The translations under genes were made by a program, and so were the position numbers. A DNA stretch of 64,000 nucleotides from Pomacea canaliculata. Its lineage: Eukaryota; Mollusca; Gastropoda; Architaenioglossa; Ampullariidae. The notes under the pieces were generated by a model. That model was given only the letters and a program-made list of their open reading frames with translations. It did no database searches and was not told the DNA's origin. This document shows positions 51,019 through 61,622 of the stretch, piece after piece; within the stretch, counting starts at the first letter, position 1; each line of letters begins with the position of its first letter. Location: the NCBI RefSeq assembly GCF_003073045.1, contig NC_037593.1, positions 16,730,725 to 16,794,724 of the forward strand. Reading direction: 5' to 3'.

Positions 51019-51382
51019 GTATGGACTGTGGAAGCAAGCACAGAATGGGGGCGGCAAAACCAGTACAGAGTATTGACTGAACAAACAAAAACCAACTATG
51101 GAGCATGCAAACAAGCAGAGGATACAAACTGTGCAAAACAAGTACAGAGCTGGACATACAAACAAACAGAACATGGGCTGTGCAAACGAAAACACAGTAT
51201 GTGCAACAAGCACAAAATATAGACTGTGCAGAGAAATGCAGAATATTGACTGTACAAATAAGGAAAGAATGTTGATTGTGAAGAATATTGACTGCGCAAA
51301 TAAATGTAGAATGTGGAGTACTAAACAAGTACAGAGAATGAATGATCTGCACAAAGAATATGGACTGTGCAGACAACTGTGG
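51019..51382 (+). repeat. Degenerate minisatellite, unit about 26 bp
   Basis: A motif close to TATTGACTGTGCAAACAAGC plus a short ACAGAA-type end recurs about a dozen times, with substitutions and small indels. Both strands stay open for more than 100 codons across it, but the translations are repetitive with no start context or domain. I call it repeat DNA, not a gene. Confidence 0.75.
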
Positions 51383-54300
51383 AGGCTCATAATCCTTAGC
51401 TACACCCTCATGGGAGGGAGGTGCATGTAATGTGCAGAGTATTGCACACTTTTCCCTTATTTGTGATATGAAAATATTGGATTAAGGTTGCTGTGATGTT
51501 GTCGCTCAGACAATCTCACTTGATGCACCTCTTTTCTTACTTCGTGTGTATTGCATCTTCAATAATTCAATTCATTGCTTGATGTAATATAAGCTCTTAA
51601 CTTTATAATTAAGCAATGGCCAAAAATGGAATACAGAATTTAATCAAAAGGTGTGAAAAAGGCAAAAATAAAATGTTATTTTAGGAGAAATTAAAAGCAG
51701 AAAAAAATCATTTTTCTAAAAGCCTTCCTACTAGTGTGATTTGTTTTTAAGAGGTCTCATCATGTTCAAGTTGCTGCTGTCCTGTCTGAAATGATTGTTA
51801 AAAACTTCTGGTATACAATATCCCAAATAAACATTATATTAAACATTTAGGTTTGATTTGTGTTAAAATGTTAATTGTCTAATACTTTCTTCCTGCCCTT
51901 GTTTCATATACCTTTCAGCCATCCTTTGCATTTCCATTATTAATTTATTAATTTCATTGTTCCTGAAATCTTCAAATTAACGTGCAGCTGAATACTTTAG
52001 ATGTGGGAGTGATTGATCAGAATGGTTGAGGAGGTTGTTTGATATTTATTTCATTCAAGTATGTATCAGTGCACAGCTGATTTTAGTTTATCTGGTTGTC
52101 ATGAGAAAAATAAATGGTGGGGGGGGGGGATTGTTTCATTAGTTTATAAAGCTTTTTTTTCACTCAAAGCGCATGAAGCTAAGTTATTCTCACTTTTGTA
52201 AGAGGTCTGTGCTGTACATTTAACATTTACCTTTGTTCGTAGCAAAGGCTTGATCTTGTAAATAAAAAACAATGAATTAAGCTTTCTGCTTTCATAACAT
52301 CTTTCTGTGGCATTGGGTTGTCTTGTATGAGACACAAAAACACTGGGATATACCTAGCCATGGAGCTGCAATGACACCTCCTGTGGTAACAGCAGTGATC
52401 TGAACTCACTAGGCTTGGTGGCATGAACTGCAAGCAGTGACCATCAGTTTATCAACAGTATGGGATGTCTGTTTAGCTTTCATTATTAGTTTTAACAGTT
52501 ACCTGCTTCACTGCATTCTAGTTGGTTTTTTTTGTCTGTTGTTTTCATGTCCCTTGTATGCTCATTTTTGCTAGTCATCTTGTCCCCAGGACAGTTTATG
52601 TTAGTGGTGTACGTGGAATCGACGCATCAAACATGGTTGCAACTGCACGCGGTGTCAGTGTTAGGTCGTAGAGTTTATAAACTGGTTTATTTAAAGTGGT
52701 CAGAACAGAGAGAAGGCAGGCATGAACCTGTTTTCTGCATTTGTAAAAATAAAAGTGTGATTTATATGATATATAATCACATTCACGAAGGAGTATGCTC
52801 TTGGCGCTTAACACGAATATAGGAGACATGGACAAAATACGAAGAACTGAAAGAGAAACAACTATGCAGACAATAAAAGACAAATATAGAAGACATAAAG
52901 AGGAATCAGAGAAGAAAGGGTTAGGATTGACAGTGTCATAAATCTGCAAAGACGAGCAAGCGTACTAGACTATCACCACAACCATTGACAACTGTGTTGA
53001 CCTGTGAATGTCCGTGGAACAAATGTGTTATTAGTGCACGTTTAAAGGATTCAGTTGTGGTTAGGTGGCGGATATGGAAGAGTTCTAATGTTTGCAGCAT
53101 AGTAACTAAAATTTTGGTGACCGCATGTGTTTGTTGTTCTGGTGACAGGGATAGAGGACCGCACGGTCATCAGACGAAGAGCGGATCGAGTAGTCTGGCT
53201 GGGACGTAGGGAAGAGAAGTTAAGAGAAAAAAGGACAGGAACCTGCAAAGAAATTAAAACATCACAGATAGTTTGTATTGAATGCAAATGACTGCAGACA
53301 TCTAGTCAAATTACGTAAACCAAAGATAAGTACGAGGTTTTTTTTAATTTACTAAAAACAAAAGCTGTTTATCCGCCTCTATTCATACTTCGAAAAATTA
53401 AAAATTTGGAGAGTTTTGAAAGTTAGGGGCTGCCCTCCATCAACCACCTCACCTGGCATTCTCAACGTAAGAATGAATTATCGTTGGTAGACGACGGGTT
53501 GCTGGGAAAGCCACAGCTTGCATTACCACTGAGCAACTGCCTCTGCCTGCCTGCTCTTGGTGTCGTCTCTGGTCGAAGACGTGGACACCGACGAAACTTG
53601 ATTTTATCTCAGCTTGTTTACCTCGCTCTCAACAGCAGCCATTCTACAATTAAAGCCTCTGTTGCTAGGCGACTTTTATTTAACGTTGAGATTACTTCTA
53701 TAACTACTGTCGCGTGAAATAATAATTTGATGGTCACCAACCTATTCTCGCTTATAATAGAGAAATTTGCTGTCAGAGCATATTCTGCCGCTGGATTCTG
53801 TACCCACGAGGTTTTGAAAACAATTCTAATTGAAGACATACTAATAAAAGGTAAAAGTCGTCCCCTGATGTTTTTCAAGTAGTTGGGGAGGGAGATGTTA
53901 GAGACATCACTTTTCTCGGAGCCTGCTCCCTAACTTTCCCCAGTCCGCTAAGGAATCATTTACCCATTCCTGCAAACTGTGTCGACTGTAGAAGCACCAG
54001 AGGGTGTCCATGACGTCAAGAAAAGATGCCAGACTCCTTGTACCGTCCGAGGGCTGCGCTTTAAAAACGGTTGTTAGTAAACGATTCTTTTGCAACCCGA
54101 AAGGTTGAGAGGAATCAGTCCAGTCTCTCACAACCTAGTCATTCCAGCTGCCTTGTTCTTTAACTACAGAAAATTTGGGGGTGGAAATGAAACGTAAGCT
54201 GCATGAAGTGTTTTGAACGTTCGAAAAAAATTATTCAACAACAGATCCTGTTTTGTACGCATTTATTTTTTTACCTTCTGCCAAAAAAAAAAATAAATAA

Positions 54301-54581
54301 ATAAAAAAAAATAAAAAAAAAAAATAAATAGAAGTTCACCTGCCTCGACTTTGAAGAAACCAAACTTAGTCTCTCATTACAAGCTGCTGCTGCAAGATAC
54401 GGTGATTAGTTTTGGGAATAATGTGACCATACCAGTTCACCGTGGTGTTGAAAAATAGAAAACAATTTTTGATCTTTTCGATAAGAAAGGTTTTACAAAA
54501 AAAGAAAACTGCGCGGTTGATGTAGCAATTTTAGTCAATGCATATATATATATACACACCGAGCCGAGAGTTTTTTTTAAT
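51383..54581. other. Intergenic between HIVEP and PEBP-like genes
   Basis: AT-rich DNA with no supported gene. It contains a G-run near 52120, an A-rich tract at 54283-54330 and a TATATATATA tract near 54543. The plus-strand transcript of HIVEP and the minus-strand PEBP-like gene converge on this region. Confidence 0.45.
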
Positions 54582-54953
54582 TTAAAGTAATAGGCATATG
54601 GAATATTTCAAAAAGACTATAAGCAGGAAGTTCCACAAGAGTAGGCTGCACTGGGCTGCGCAATTCTTGGCAGGTGGTGCTTTGGTCGGAGCAGGTGTGG
54701 GTGTGGGTGTGGGTGTGGGTGTAGGTGTGGGTGTGGGTTGTGCTGGGCCAGATTTGGCTTCTGAGAACTTAAACTGAAAAGTCGCTTTTAAATCGTTTAG
54801 AAACGTGGGGGCAAGTGGCATTGCGGCGAAATTTATTATTGGTATATCGGGTATTATAACATTCTCGCCAATTCCATCGTCGGCCTGGTACAGATGAAAC
54901 TGGTAGCGGTGTGTTTCGCTTTTGGGCGGTGTAGGGGGGACGATAATGTCCAC
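54582..54953 (-). CDS. PEBP-like 1, last exon with (PT)n linker and hydrophobic tail
   Basis: Acceptor ATCTGACAG. It encodes VPPTPPKSETHRYQFHLYQ, then a TFQFKF segment matching SFQFLY in the paralogue. A Pro-Thr repeat follows from a GTGTGG-type tract (plus 54686-54738), then KNCAAQCSLLLWNFLLIVFL to the stop at 54582. A small-residue site before a C-terminal hydrophobic stretch is the usual GPI signal. Confidence 0.75.
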   Translation of the reverse strand: MDIIVPPTPPKSETHRYQFHLYQADDGIGENVIIPDIPIINFAAMPLAPTFLNDLKATFQFKFSEAKSGPAQPTPTPTPTPTPTPTPAPTKAPPAKNCAAQCSLLLWNFLLIVFLKYSICLLL

Positions 54954-57900
54954 CTGTCAGATAAAATGAAAAAATGTGTCGTACATCGACAAATTGAGCT
55001 GGAATTCATCTTGTTTGTAATTTGTAAACAGCATCTCATGCGTGTCATTTGAAATACGTGTGTGTGAGAGAGAGACAGGATGTAAACAGACCTGTCTTCA
55101 TTAGCATTGAGATGGTCAGGTGATAAAAATAGAGCCAAATAAGGAAACAGACAAACGAGAAAGAAAGTGTCACGCATGCGTCGAAAAGATGGCTATCTTA
55201 ATGACAATGACAATGACAATTCTTTATTTACGAGAGGTAAAATAAGCAAGAAAATGCTTTTTTCCATTTAGCCTTCGCCCTTTACATGGAAGAAAATTAA
55301 CTACATAAATGAAGTAATTAAGAATTAGAGAAAAAAATTGTAGTAAACACAAAGGAAGATGGATATGTACAAAAGTGATGGTTAAGAAAAAATATGTATA
55401 CATTTATAAGGTTGCTTAATTAACGGTGAGATGAGTATTTTTAGACGAGGGTTCGCACATAGTATATGACACCTTCTGTCTAAAATTCAACGATGTAAAT
55501 AACACCAAAAAATGAATGAACGAAAATTTCGAGTAAGTAAAACTTGATCCACTGTGAACCCGACTTTAACGACGGTTAGCCAAGACAACAATGAATAGAT
55601 AAGTAAAACCAAATGTTGATAATTAGAAAATATCGTAACAACTGTCTCGTGCGAAAGTTAAGATCGTGACAGCGGCTAGCAGAACATAGTGCTGAGGATG
55701 TGGATGTATCAGCCACAGAACGAAGTGGGTAGGGATGGAGTCTGGTTAATAATAGTCTTTGTTTAAAAAGCCTGTTTATTTATTTTATTTTTTTTCATTG
55801 TTAGCTGGATGACAGAATTTAAAAGTGTGCGTGAGCGCGCGCACACCCCTGTATGCCTGCGTGAGTAGGTCATGGAAGATAGAAGTAGTCAGGGTTTTTA
55901 GGAGAAGAAAAGATATGTACAGATCAGTATTTTTTCAATATCAGTATCAAGTGTATTTTGTTTATATCGATGTGCGACTGACAGGTGGCCACCCTCAAAT
56001 GAGTGCTCCTATTTAGGCATTCAATGATCTTGGGAAGGTGTATGAGTTTTAGTGTTTGTGATGATGTTAAATTTTACTGAAAAATATAACATGATGAAAC
56101 TTTCGAGTATTGTTTCACTTTTGATTGGCTGATCGATTGATTTGGAAAAAGGAATGATTGATGAGCTTTATCTTTCGCAAAAGCTTAATGTTCGTAATTC
56201 CTCAGAAGCTGCTGGCCAGTGAAATGTAAGAATTCTCTAGAACAATCTAGACTGGATAATTAGAACAAACAAAATTATTGTTGAGCGTGTTAGCTGGTTT
56301 GGATTGAGATGAGAAAAAGAGAAGGGGGGCACTGAGTGTGTCTTAGGGCATAGAATAGCCCAGCACCTCCCATGGTGTCGGGGACACAAAGGTAAAATTC
56401 TTACGTGAATTGCATACTTACCCTTGGCTGTTTTCGTTATCTCCGCATTACCGTCAGCACTCTGTAAGACAAAAAACGGTTTTAGTAGCACAGTACATTT
56501 AAACGTCCGTTTCAATGAAGTATAAAGAATTATTAGCAACACGTCATTAGCATCGCCACACCATTGTAAACATTCCACAAGCAGTTGTGTTATGAGCGCA
56601 CTATACACCTATAGTCAGTAAAGCACACACACATACAAAAGGAGAAATGGCAGCGAGGAAGAAAGTTCTAGATTTTAGGGTGTCAAAGTGCACTCACTGT
56701 GATTTTGAGCTCGACACACCAGTGTACATAGTACGTGGTACTCGACTGGCACGCATAAGATAGGTCAGGATCCAGCATTAACAGGGCGTAAGTATTGGTT
56801 GCCTTGAAATGCCAAAAGTGTTTTAATAAGCAAGCATTCTTCTACTTATAAACAATACAAAAATCTCAAAAACCCACTAATAAAATCGCAATATTCAGCA
56901 AATCAAACTTCCAGCTCATACCTCTTTTGCATGCAGGATGGAAGGAAAGTCAAAGAAAAACATCTTGACCACATCTTACGACGCATATTGGTCTAGACCC
57001 CACGGATATTGTTTACGTTATTTTTCTGCCAGGACATCTATGCCACTGATTAATAACTACGATCCCAGGGGTAACCAACATCCGCAAAGTCCGGACGCCG
57101 CTCTGTAACTACGGAGACAAGGTTTTTGTCCTTGGTTTCCTTCAGATGTTGTTATCAGCCGGATAATTAACTCTAACCTTAATCCTAGATCCTAATCCTA
57201 AGTACCCCGACCCCAGACACAAACTTATGCAAGTAACCTTAGATGTCTACGTGTCGACGTAATGAACTTACACAATAAAAAAGCACAAAATGTATCCAGA
57301 AGAAACAAACTTGGACACATAATGTAAAAACAAAATGATCGTAATAAAACTCTAGTCTATACAACATTAGAACTCAGTCAATCGCGTTTGTCATTGCGCT
57401 ACGCACACACAGAACCAAGCAAACAAACAAAACAGAAAAACGGTTAAACCCTAGAATTATAAAGTTATCGGCAAGTCAATAGGAAAAGTAAGTGGCTGGT
57501 AGAGGTGTGTGTGTGTGGAGGTTGGGTGAGGATGAGAAGGCTGCACACATTCCATCAGTGCCCAGCAGTCATGTTTGTGCTTCAACTCTTCGTGCACGTG
57601 TGCTTGTGTGCCTTTCGATCTCAAGAAAAAAATAAAAAAATAAAAAAAAGAAACATTTACAAAGAACGTGACATGAAATCCTAAGATTAAGACCTCTGAA
57701 AAAGACGGCAGATTTTGTAAACCAACAGCGTCCCATTGCATTTTGCTTTCCAATCAAGCTGAATTCTCAGTAACCAAATAAATTACGGGACGGGTATGTT
57801 TTCGGGAAAAACTTATCTTTTTTTTCACGAATCGGAATAGAAGCATAAAATAACATACAAAGCTTTACCAGACACATACAGTTGACTACGTGACTACGAT

Positions 57901-58211
57901 AATGAAACAAAACACCAAAAAAACAATGGATGTTCACATTTTCGACTTTACAAAACCGGCTAGAAAGATCCTTCCAGTGGTTTTTGCAATAGCAGTTAGT
58001 CTACGTACGGTGCTGGACCAACCGGGCCATTTGATGGCTGGAGGTTTGCCAGATTCATATCCGGAACCTGATTGCAGGAAACGTCCTTGCCCTCGTACAG
58101 GATCTTTAACGTGCATTCGACGTCCTTTTTGTCGGGACAAACCACATCTCCTGCACCATCAACTGACGAGACGGCGACAAAGACCACGAACAACAGCAAT
58201 CCATTTCTCAC
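54582..58211 (-). CDS. Secreted PEBP-like protein 1, probable GPI-anchored (partial model)
   Basis: Minus-strand exons are 58211-58005, 56802-56698, 56461-56422 and 54953-54582; the initiator exon was not found. The first encodes a hydrophobic signal sequence (GLLLFVVFVAVSSVDG) and a Cys-containing N-terminus (VCPDKKDVEC ... SCNQ). The second has YALLMLDPDL ... YYVHW, matching the PEBP core (usually DPDAP ... LHW). The last has VPPTPPKSETHRYQFHLYQ, matching the PEBP PPxGxHRY block. A (Pro-Thr)n linker and a hydrophobic tail ending the protein suggest GPI anchoring. PEBP proteins bind small anionic ligands or lipids; here DPDAP has become DPDLS and the Gly before THRY is Glu, so the pocket may be altered. 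Exons 3 and 4 disagree by one base in phase. Confidence 0.72.
54954..56421 (-). other. PEBP-like 1 intron with a possible LINE tail
   Basis: At 55200-55225 the repeat TGACAATGACAATGACAATTC, followed by TTTATTTA, looks like the reverse complement of an L2/CR1-type LINE 3' tail with its ATTGTC repeats. The element body would extend rightwards but I could not follow it. A (GC/GT) tract lies near 55828-55850. Confidence 0.35.
56422..56461 (-). CDS. PEBP-like 1, small exon
   Basis: A 40-nt exon with good splice sites (TCTTACAG and AAGG|GTAAGT), parallel to the 37-nt exon at 62195-62231 in the paralogue. It encodes SADGNAEITKTAK. It ends in phase 1, which does not match the phase-0 start implied for the next exon. 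Confidence 0.6.
56698..56802 (-). CDS. PEBP-like 1, core exon
   Basis: Acceptor ATTTCAAG, donor ATCACA|GTGAGT, 35 codons, phase 0. It encodes TNTYALLMLDPD ... TTYYVHWCVEL. It is the match of the paralogue's DPDAP exon, though the AP of DPDAP is lost. Confidence 0.75.
56803..58004 (-). other. PEBP-like 1 intron
   Basis: No element or additional exon recognised. A short (GT)n lies near 57508-57520 and an A-rich stretch near 57625-57650. Confidence 0.45.
58005..58211 (-). CDS. PEBP-like 1, signal-peptide exon
   Basis: Acceptor ATTTTCCAG opens a phase-0 exon of 207 nt, exactly the length of the equivalent exon in the neighbouring paralogue. The donor TAC|GTAGAC is weak but gives the right phase. 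The Cys pattern (CPDKKDVEC ... CNQ) parallels the paralogue (CPNRRPDVGC ... CNQ). Confidence 0.7.
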
Positions 58212-58616
58212 CTGGAAAATTGAGGACAGTTTCACCGTCAAACAGTCGTTATATCTGCGGGGGTTTTTTGTTTTTTTCTCTTTTTTTGGACAGAAGAGCA
58301 CCTGCTCGCTACATTATCATTTTCAACGCGACAGCAGGTCTGGAAACGTGTATGAATGAGAGAATGACACGAAAAGCATCTGTTACCAGACGACATCGCT
58401 GAAGCGCATAGATCCAGAATCTTATCTACAGAAAAAGTAGCAAAGTATATGGTTCACAAATTAATAAATGGAAAACAGCATTGTCTACAATGTCATTGAA
58501 GAAGCTGGTAGATCCTGTAAAGTCAAAATCCCAAAGCAAGATGGCAAAGCGAAGATGAGTAGAAGACGCCAAAAGTCGACGTAGATCCATGGACGAGACG
58601 AAAACAACAGAGATAT

Positions 58617-59288
58617 GCCCTGCGTACCGTAACGCGGGCGCTCACCGCGGATGCCCGCGGGCGCTCACTCACGCCCTAAAGAGCTTGTGATACCCTTCGC
58701 CCACCGTGGGCGCCTGTTAAAATGGCGGCTGACAGCGAAGTCGAGACTATAATTTTGTTGATGGATCTATTTGACAACGACGACGAATTAATAGAAGCAA
58801 TCTATTGCAGCGCCAAACAATAAACTTCTAGTGGCATTCATTTGGGAACTAAAAGAGGAAAAAAAGTCCATAAGAATTAAAGATTATGTGGAAAGAGCAA
58901 TGCGGTAGTCAAGTATATCACGTAAACACAAACGACGAGTAGACTTTCTGTTGTTATGGTTCCGATTCGGAGTTTCAAGATCGAAGGCAAATTCATCTAC
59001 CATCTCTAGAAAGACATGACGATGAAATCTGAACTTTTAATACACTTCTTTGTCGTCGTATATATCTATCTGTTGCAAAATACTTATTTATTAGAAGATC
59101 CACCGTGAATATCATCGACACGCCTAAACTCGACAACCATGGCGGCCATCTTTGCGCCCGTGGCGTAGTACCTCTAAAGCTAGTACGCGTGCGCCCGCGG
59201 GCGCTCACTCAAATTTCCCTGCGATACGGCCCGCACGTCATAGGCGCCCGCGGGCGCACGCGTGCGCCCGCGTTGCGGTACGCAGGGC
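58617..59288. mobile_element. TIR DNA transposon, possibly PIF/Harbinger-like, non-autonomous
   Basis: The ends are inverted repeats of about 24 bp: CCCTGCGTACCGTAACGCGG at 58618 and its near-perfect reverse complement ending CGGTACGCAGGG at 59287. Inside, CCCGCGGGCGC palindromes and the direct word CCCGCGGGCGCTCACTCA occur near both ends. A short open stretch from 58722 (MAADSEVETIILLMDLFDND) resembles the acidic start of Harbinger-type proteins but stops after 33 codons. I could not define a clear target duplication (ATG/CTG flanks), so the superfamily is uncertain. Length about 670 bp. Confidence 0.8.
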
Positions 59289-60384
59289 TGGTCCTGCTCG
59301 CCCCACCCACAAACAGCGACCGTTACGACAAATGAACCAATGAATGAGGGAGCTGTATGGTGTTTATTTAACGTGTGACTTTGGTAAGAAATAAAGAAAT
59401 ATGTATTGTGTTCTGTCTCATTGGCAATAGTTAATACTCAAATACCAAAGCAAAACTATAGTTACTGTGTCAGCCATGGTGTCAGCTGACGGATTGCAGA
59501 CTCGCTGGCTTGAGACGCTGGTTTCTGCCCTTCCGAAACATCCAGGCTGTAGTCTCAGAAGAAAAGAAGGATGGGCCTTGGCATTTCTTCGATGAAGTGC
59601 TGGAAGAACTTGTCTTCCACACTGCACCGAATGACAAGGTGAAAGTCTTAAGGAGATGAAAACAGAGGCACGGATGGGATGTAGAAATGGCGGACCGGAC
59701 ACACTCCCCGTAACGCGTTTAAAACAAATGACGTCATCTATGTCATCATTCATTTTTGACGAAGCATCATGAAAACTAAGGGAGGAAAGATCAAGATTTT
59801 TCTGTCAATGTATTTTATGTTGTCGAAAACGACCTTTTGTACCGAGAAAGAAGAGTGCAGAAAGGTTAATGTCAAGTTAAGTAAAAGTAAATATTTTGTA
59901 AAGGAACTTTTTTTTTTTATCGAGAGTAAACTGGTGCGGAATATGAACCATATATGACGAACAATTTTGTGCTGTTGCTTTTGAAAAAAAAAAGATGTTT
60001 CCCAGTGTTAATAAAGAACGCATCTAGAACTTACTACTTTACAGTTCATAAACGACAATAAACATTACAAACAATTAAAGCTGTGCATATTCCTTTACCT
60101 TTAGACCATGGAGTTTTACTTACATCGATTATGTTTACTCAATTTTATTTTTCTCTACACATTTTCAAAAGGGATTGATGTTAATGCTCGCTGACTTATT
60201 ATTTTCAATACATATTTATCCGGTTTTGTTGATGCATGACCATGCTAACGTGCAGTGAGTTGTAGAGTCATCTCACCATTGAGTTTGAAATTCTAAACTC
60301 ATTCTGAACATGGGCAAAATATCGAAGCGTCAAACCTCGATCTGCCTTAAGTCCCATTATATTTGCAAATGTAATATTAATGTA
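59289..60384. other. Intergenic, no gene seen
   Basis: AT-rich flank between the two transposons. Open frames here are short and unlike known domains. Confidence 0.5.
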
Positions 60385-60767
60385 CAGGTAGTCCTCGACT
60401 TACGACGGGGATCCGTTCTTAACGCGGCGTCGTAAACCGAATTTCGACGTAAGTCGGAACAAACGTTCATACAGCACTGTACCATAATAACAATACAGTA
60501 CTGCAAACACTTAGCCTATCCAAACACCTATCCTAGCACAGTACCCTACATAACTATCAATAAACATAAGTACAGTACAATATTGTGCAGTACAGTAAGT
60601 TTAATAATGAAATACTGTACTGTAAGTGCTGTAAACAGTGTACGACGCTAAAACTCGTACGTCGGAATGAGCGTCGTATCATGAACCTATCTACGTCCAT
60701 GGTCGTATAAAGCGTCGTAACCACGAAACGACGTAACTCGAGACCGTCGTAACCCGAGGACTACCTG
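60385..60767. mobile_element. Tc1/mariner-type MITE (383 bp)
   Basis: Inverted ends CAGGTAGTCCTCGACTTACG / CGTCGTAACCCGAGGACTACCTG are flanked by TA on each side (60383-60384 and 60768-60769), the target site of Tc1/mariner elements. Internal sequence includes repeated GTACAGTA-type words and no transposase. Ends are nearly perfect, so the copy is fairly young. Confidence 0.88.
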
Positions 60768-61431
60768 TATTGGCAAACAAGTTTGAACATTGTGACCGAT
60801 AATTCAAGGTTCTGAACCCTTGGTTTCGCGTGATCTTCACACACAACTTTGCCAAACATTCGACAAGGGCTTTTTGTCGCATCAGAAATGGTTGCTTCCC
60901 TTTAACCATGGAATTACTATGAACATTGCATTAAAAAAAGATATGATGACCACATCCTTAAGTTTTCTCTCCCTAACAGCGTCATTTCGTTGGATGTAAA
61001 AAAGACTAAAATTGCTGTCGGCGAGCACGGCGCTCCGGTTTCATACATATACTCCAGAAGCGCTTATTAAGAAAAGTTTTACCCTTGAAAGATGAAAAAT
61101 ACTATTTTGTTGCAATACTTACAATTAAAACTTTGGGGGTAATTCTTTGTTTAAAAACATCTGTTTACTTCCAAAACACAGACACACAGCAGGTAGAGAG
61201 ACCGCACATACATGACAAATCTGCTTTCTTGCAAGTTTATTTTCACAGAGATTTGACGAATTCATTACTGAATGTCTCAAAAGGCTCTCAGATATCCAAT
61301 TAAAAATAAAAATAATGTTTGTATTTTTATGATAAATATTAACACAATCGCTGGTCCTCGCTTATAGCGCGTGACCAGCGAACCTCAAACAAACTTGCGG
61401 AGGTCGTCTGCCCTGGGAAAGTTCGCCAAGT
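60768..61431. other. Intergenic, downstream of PEBP-like 2
   Basis: Likely includes the 3' UTR of the minus-strand PEBP-like 2 gene. A minus-strand AATAAA (plus TTTATT at about 61237) is a candidate poly-A signal. Nothing else seen. Confidence 0.45.
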
Positions 61432-61622
61432 CTAAGGCTCGTACAGGAACTGGAAGCTTGCATCTGGGTTTTCTTGAAGACCCACACTTGCCCTGAAGTC
61501 TTCCAAACTGAAACCAGACCGCTTGTCAGGCACAGCTCCGGTCGGCAGAGAACTCGAAGACAGTCTGTACATCAGCAGCTGGTAGCGGTGTGTCCCTTGT
61601 GGAGGAGTTGGTGGAACGTAAT
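61432..61622 (-). CDS. PEBP-like 2, last exon
   Basis: Acceptor AAATGCAG. It encodes YVPPTPPQGTHRYQLLMYR, a Ser-rich loop, and FSLEDFRASV ... SFQFLYEP, then TAG at 61432-61434. The end of the PEBP fold is complete, with no tail. Confidence 0.86.

Noticed and set aside
50959-51430. Open frames of 110-143 codons on both strands
   Set aside because: Both come from the degenerate 26-bp tandem repeat; the hydrophobic minus-strand peptide is a composition effect.
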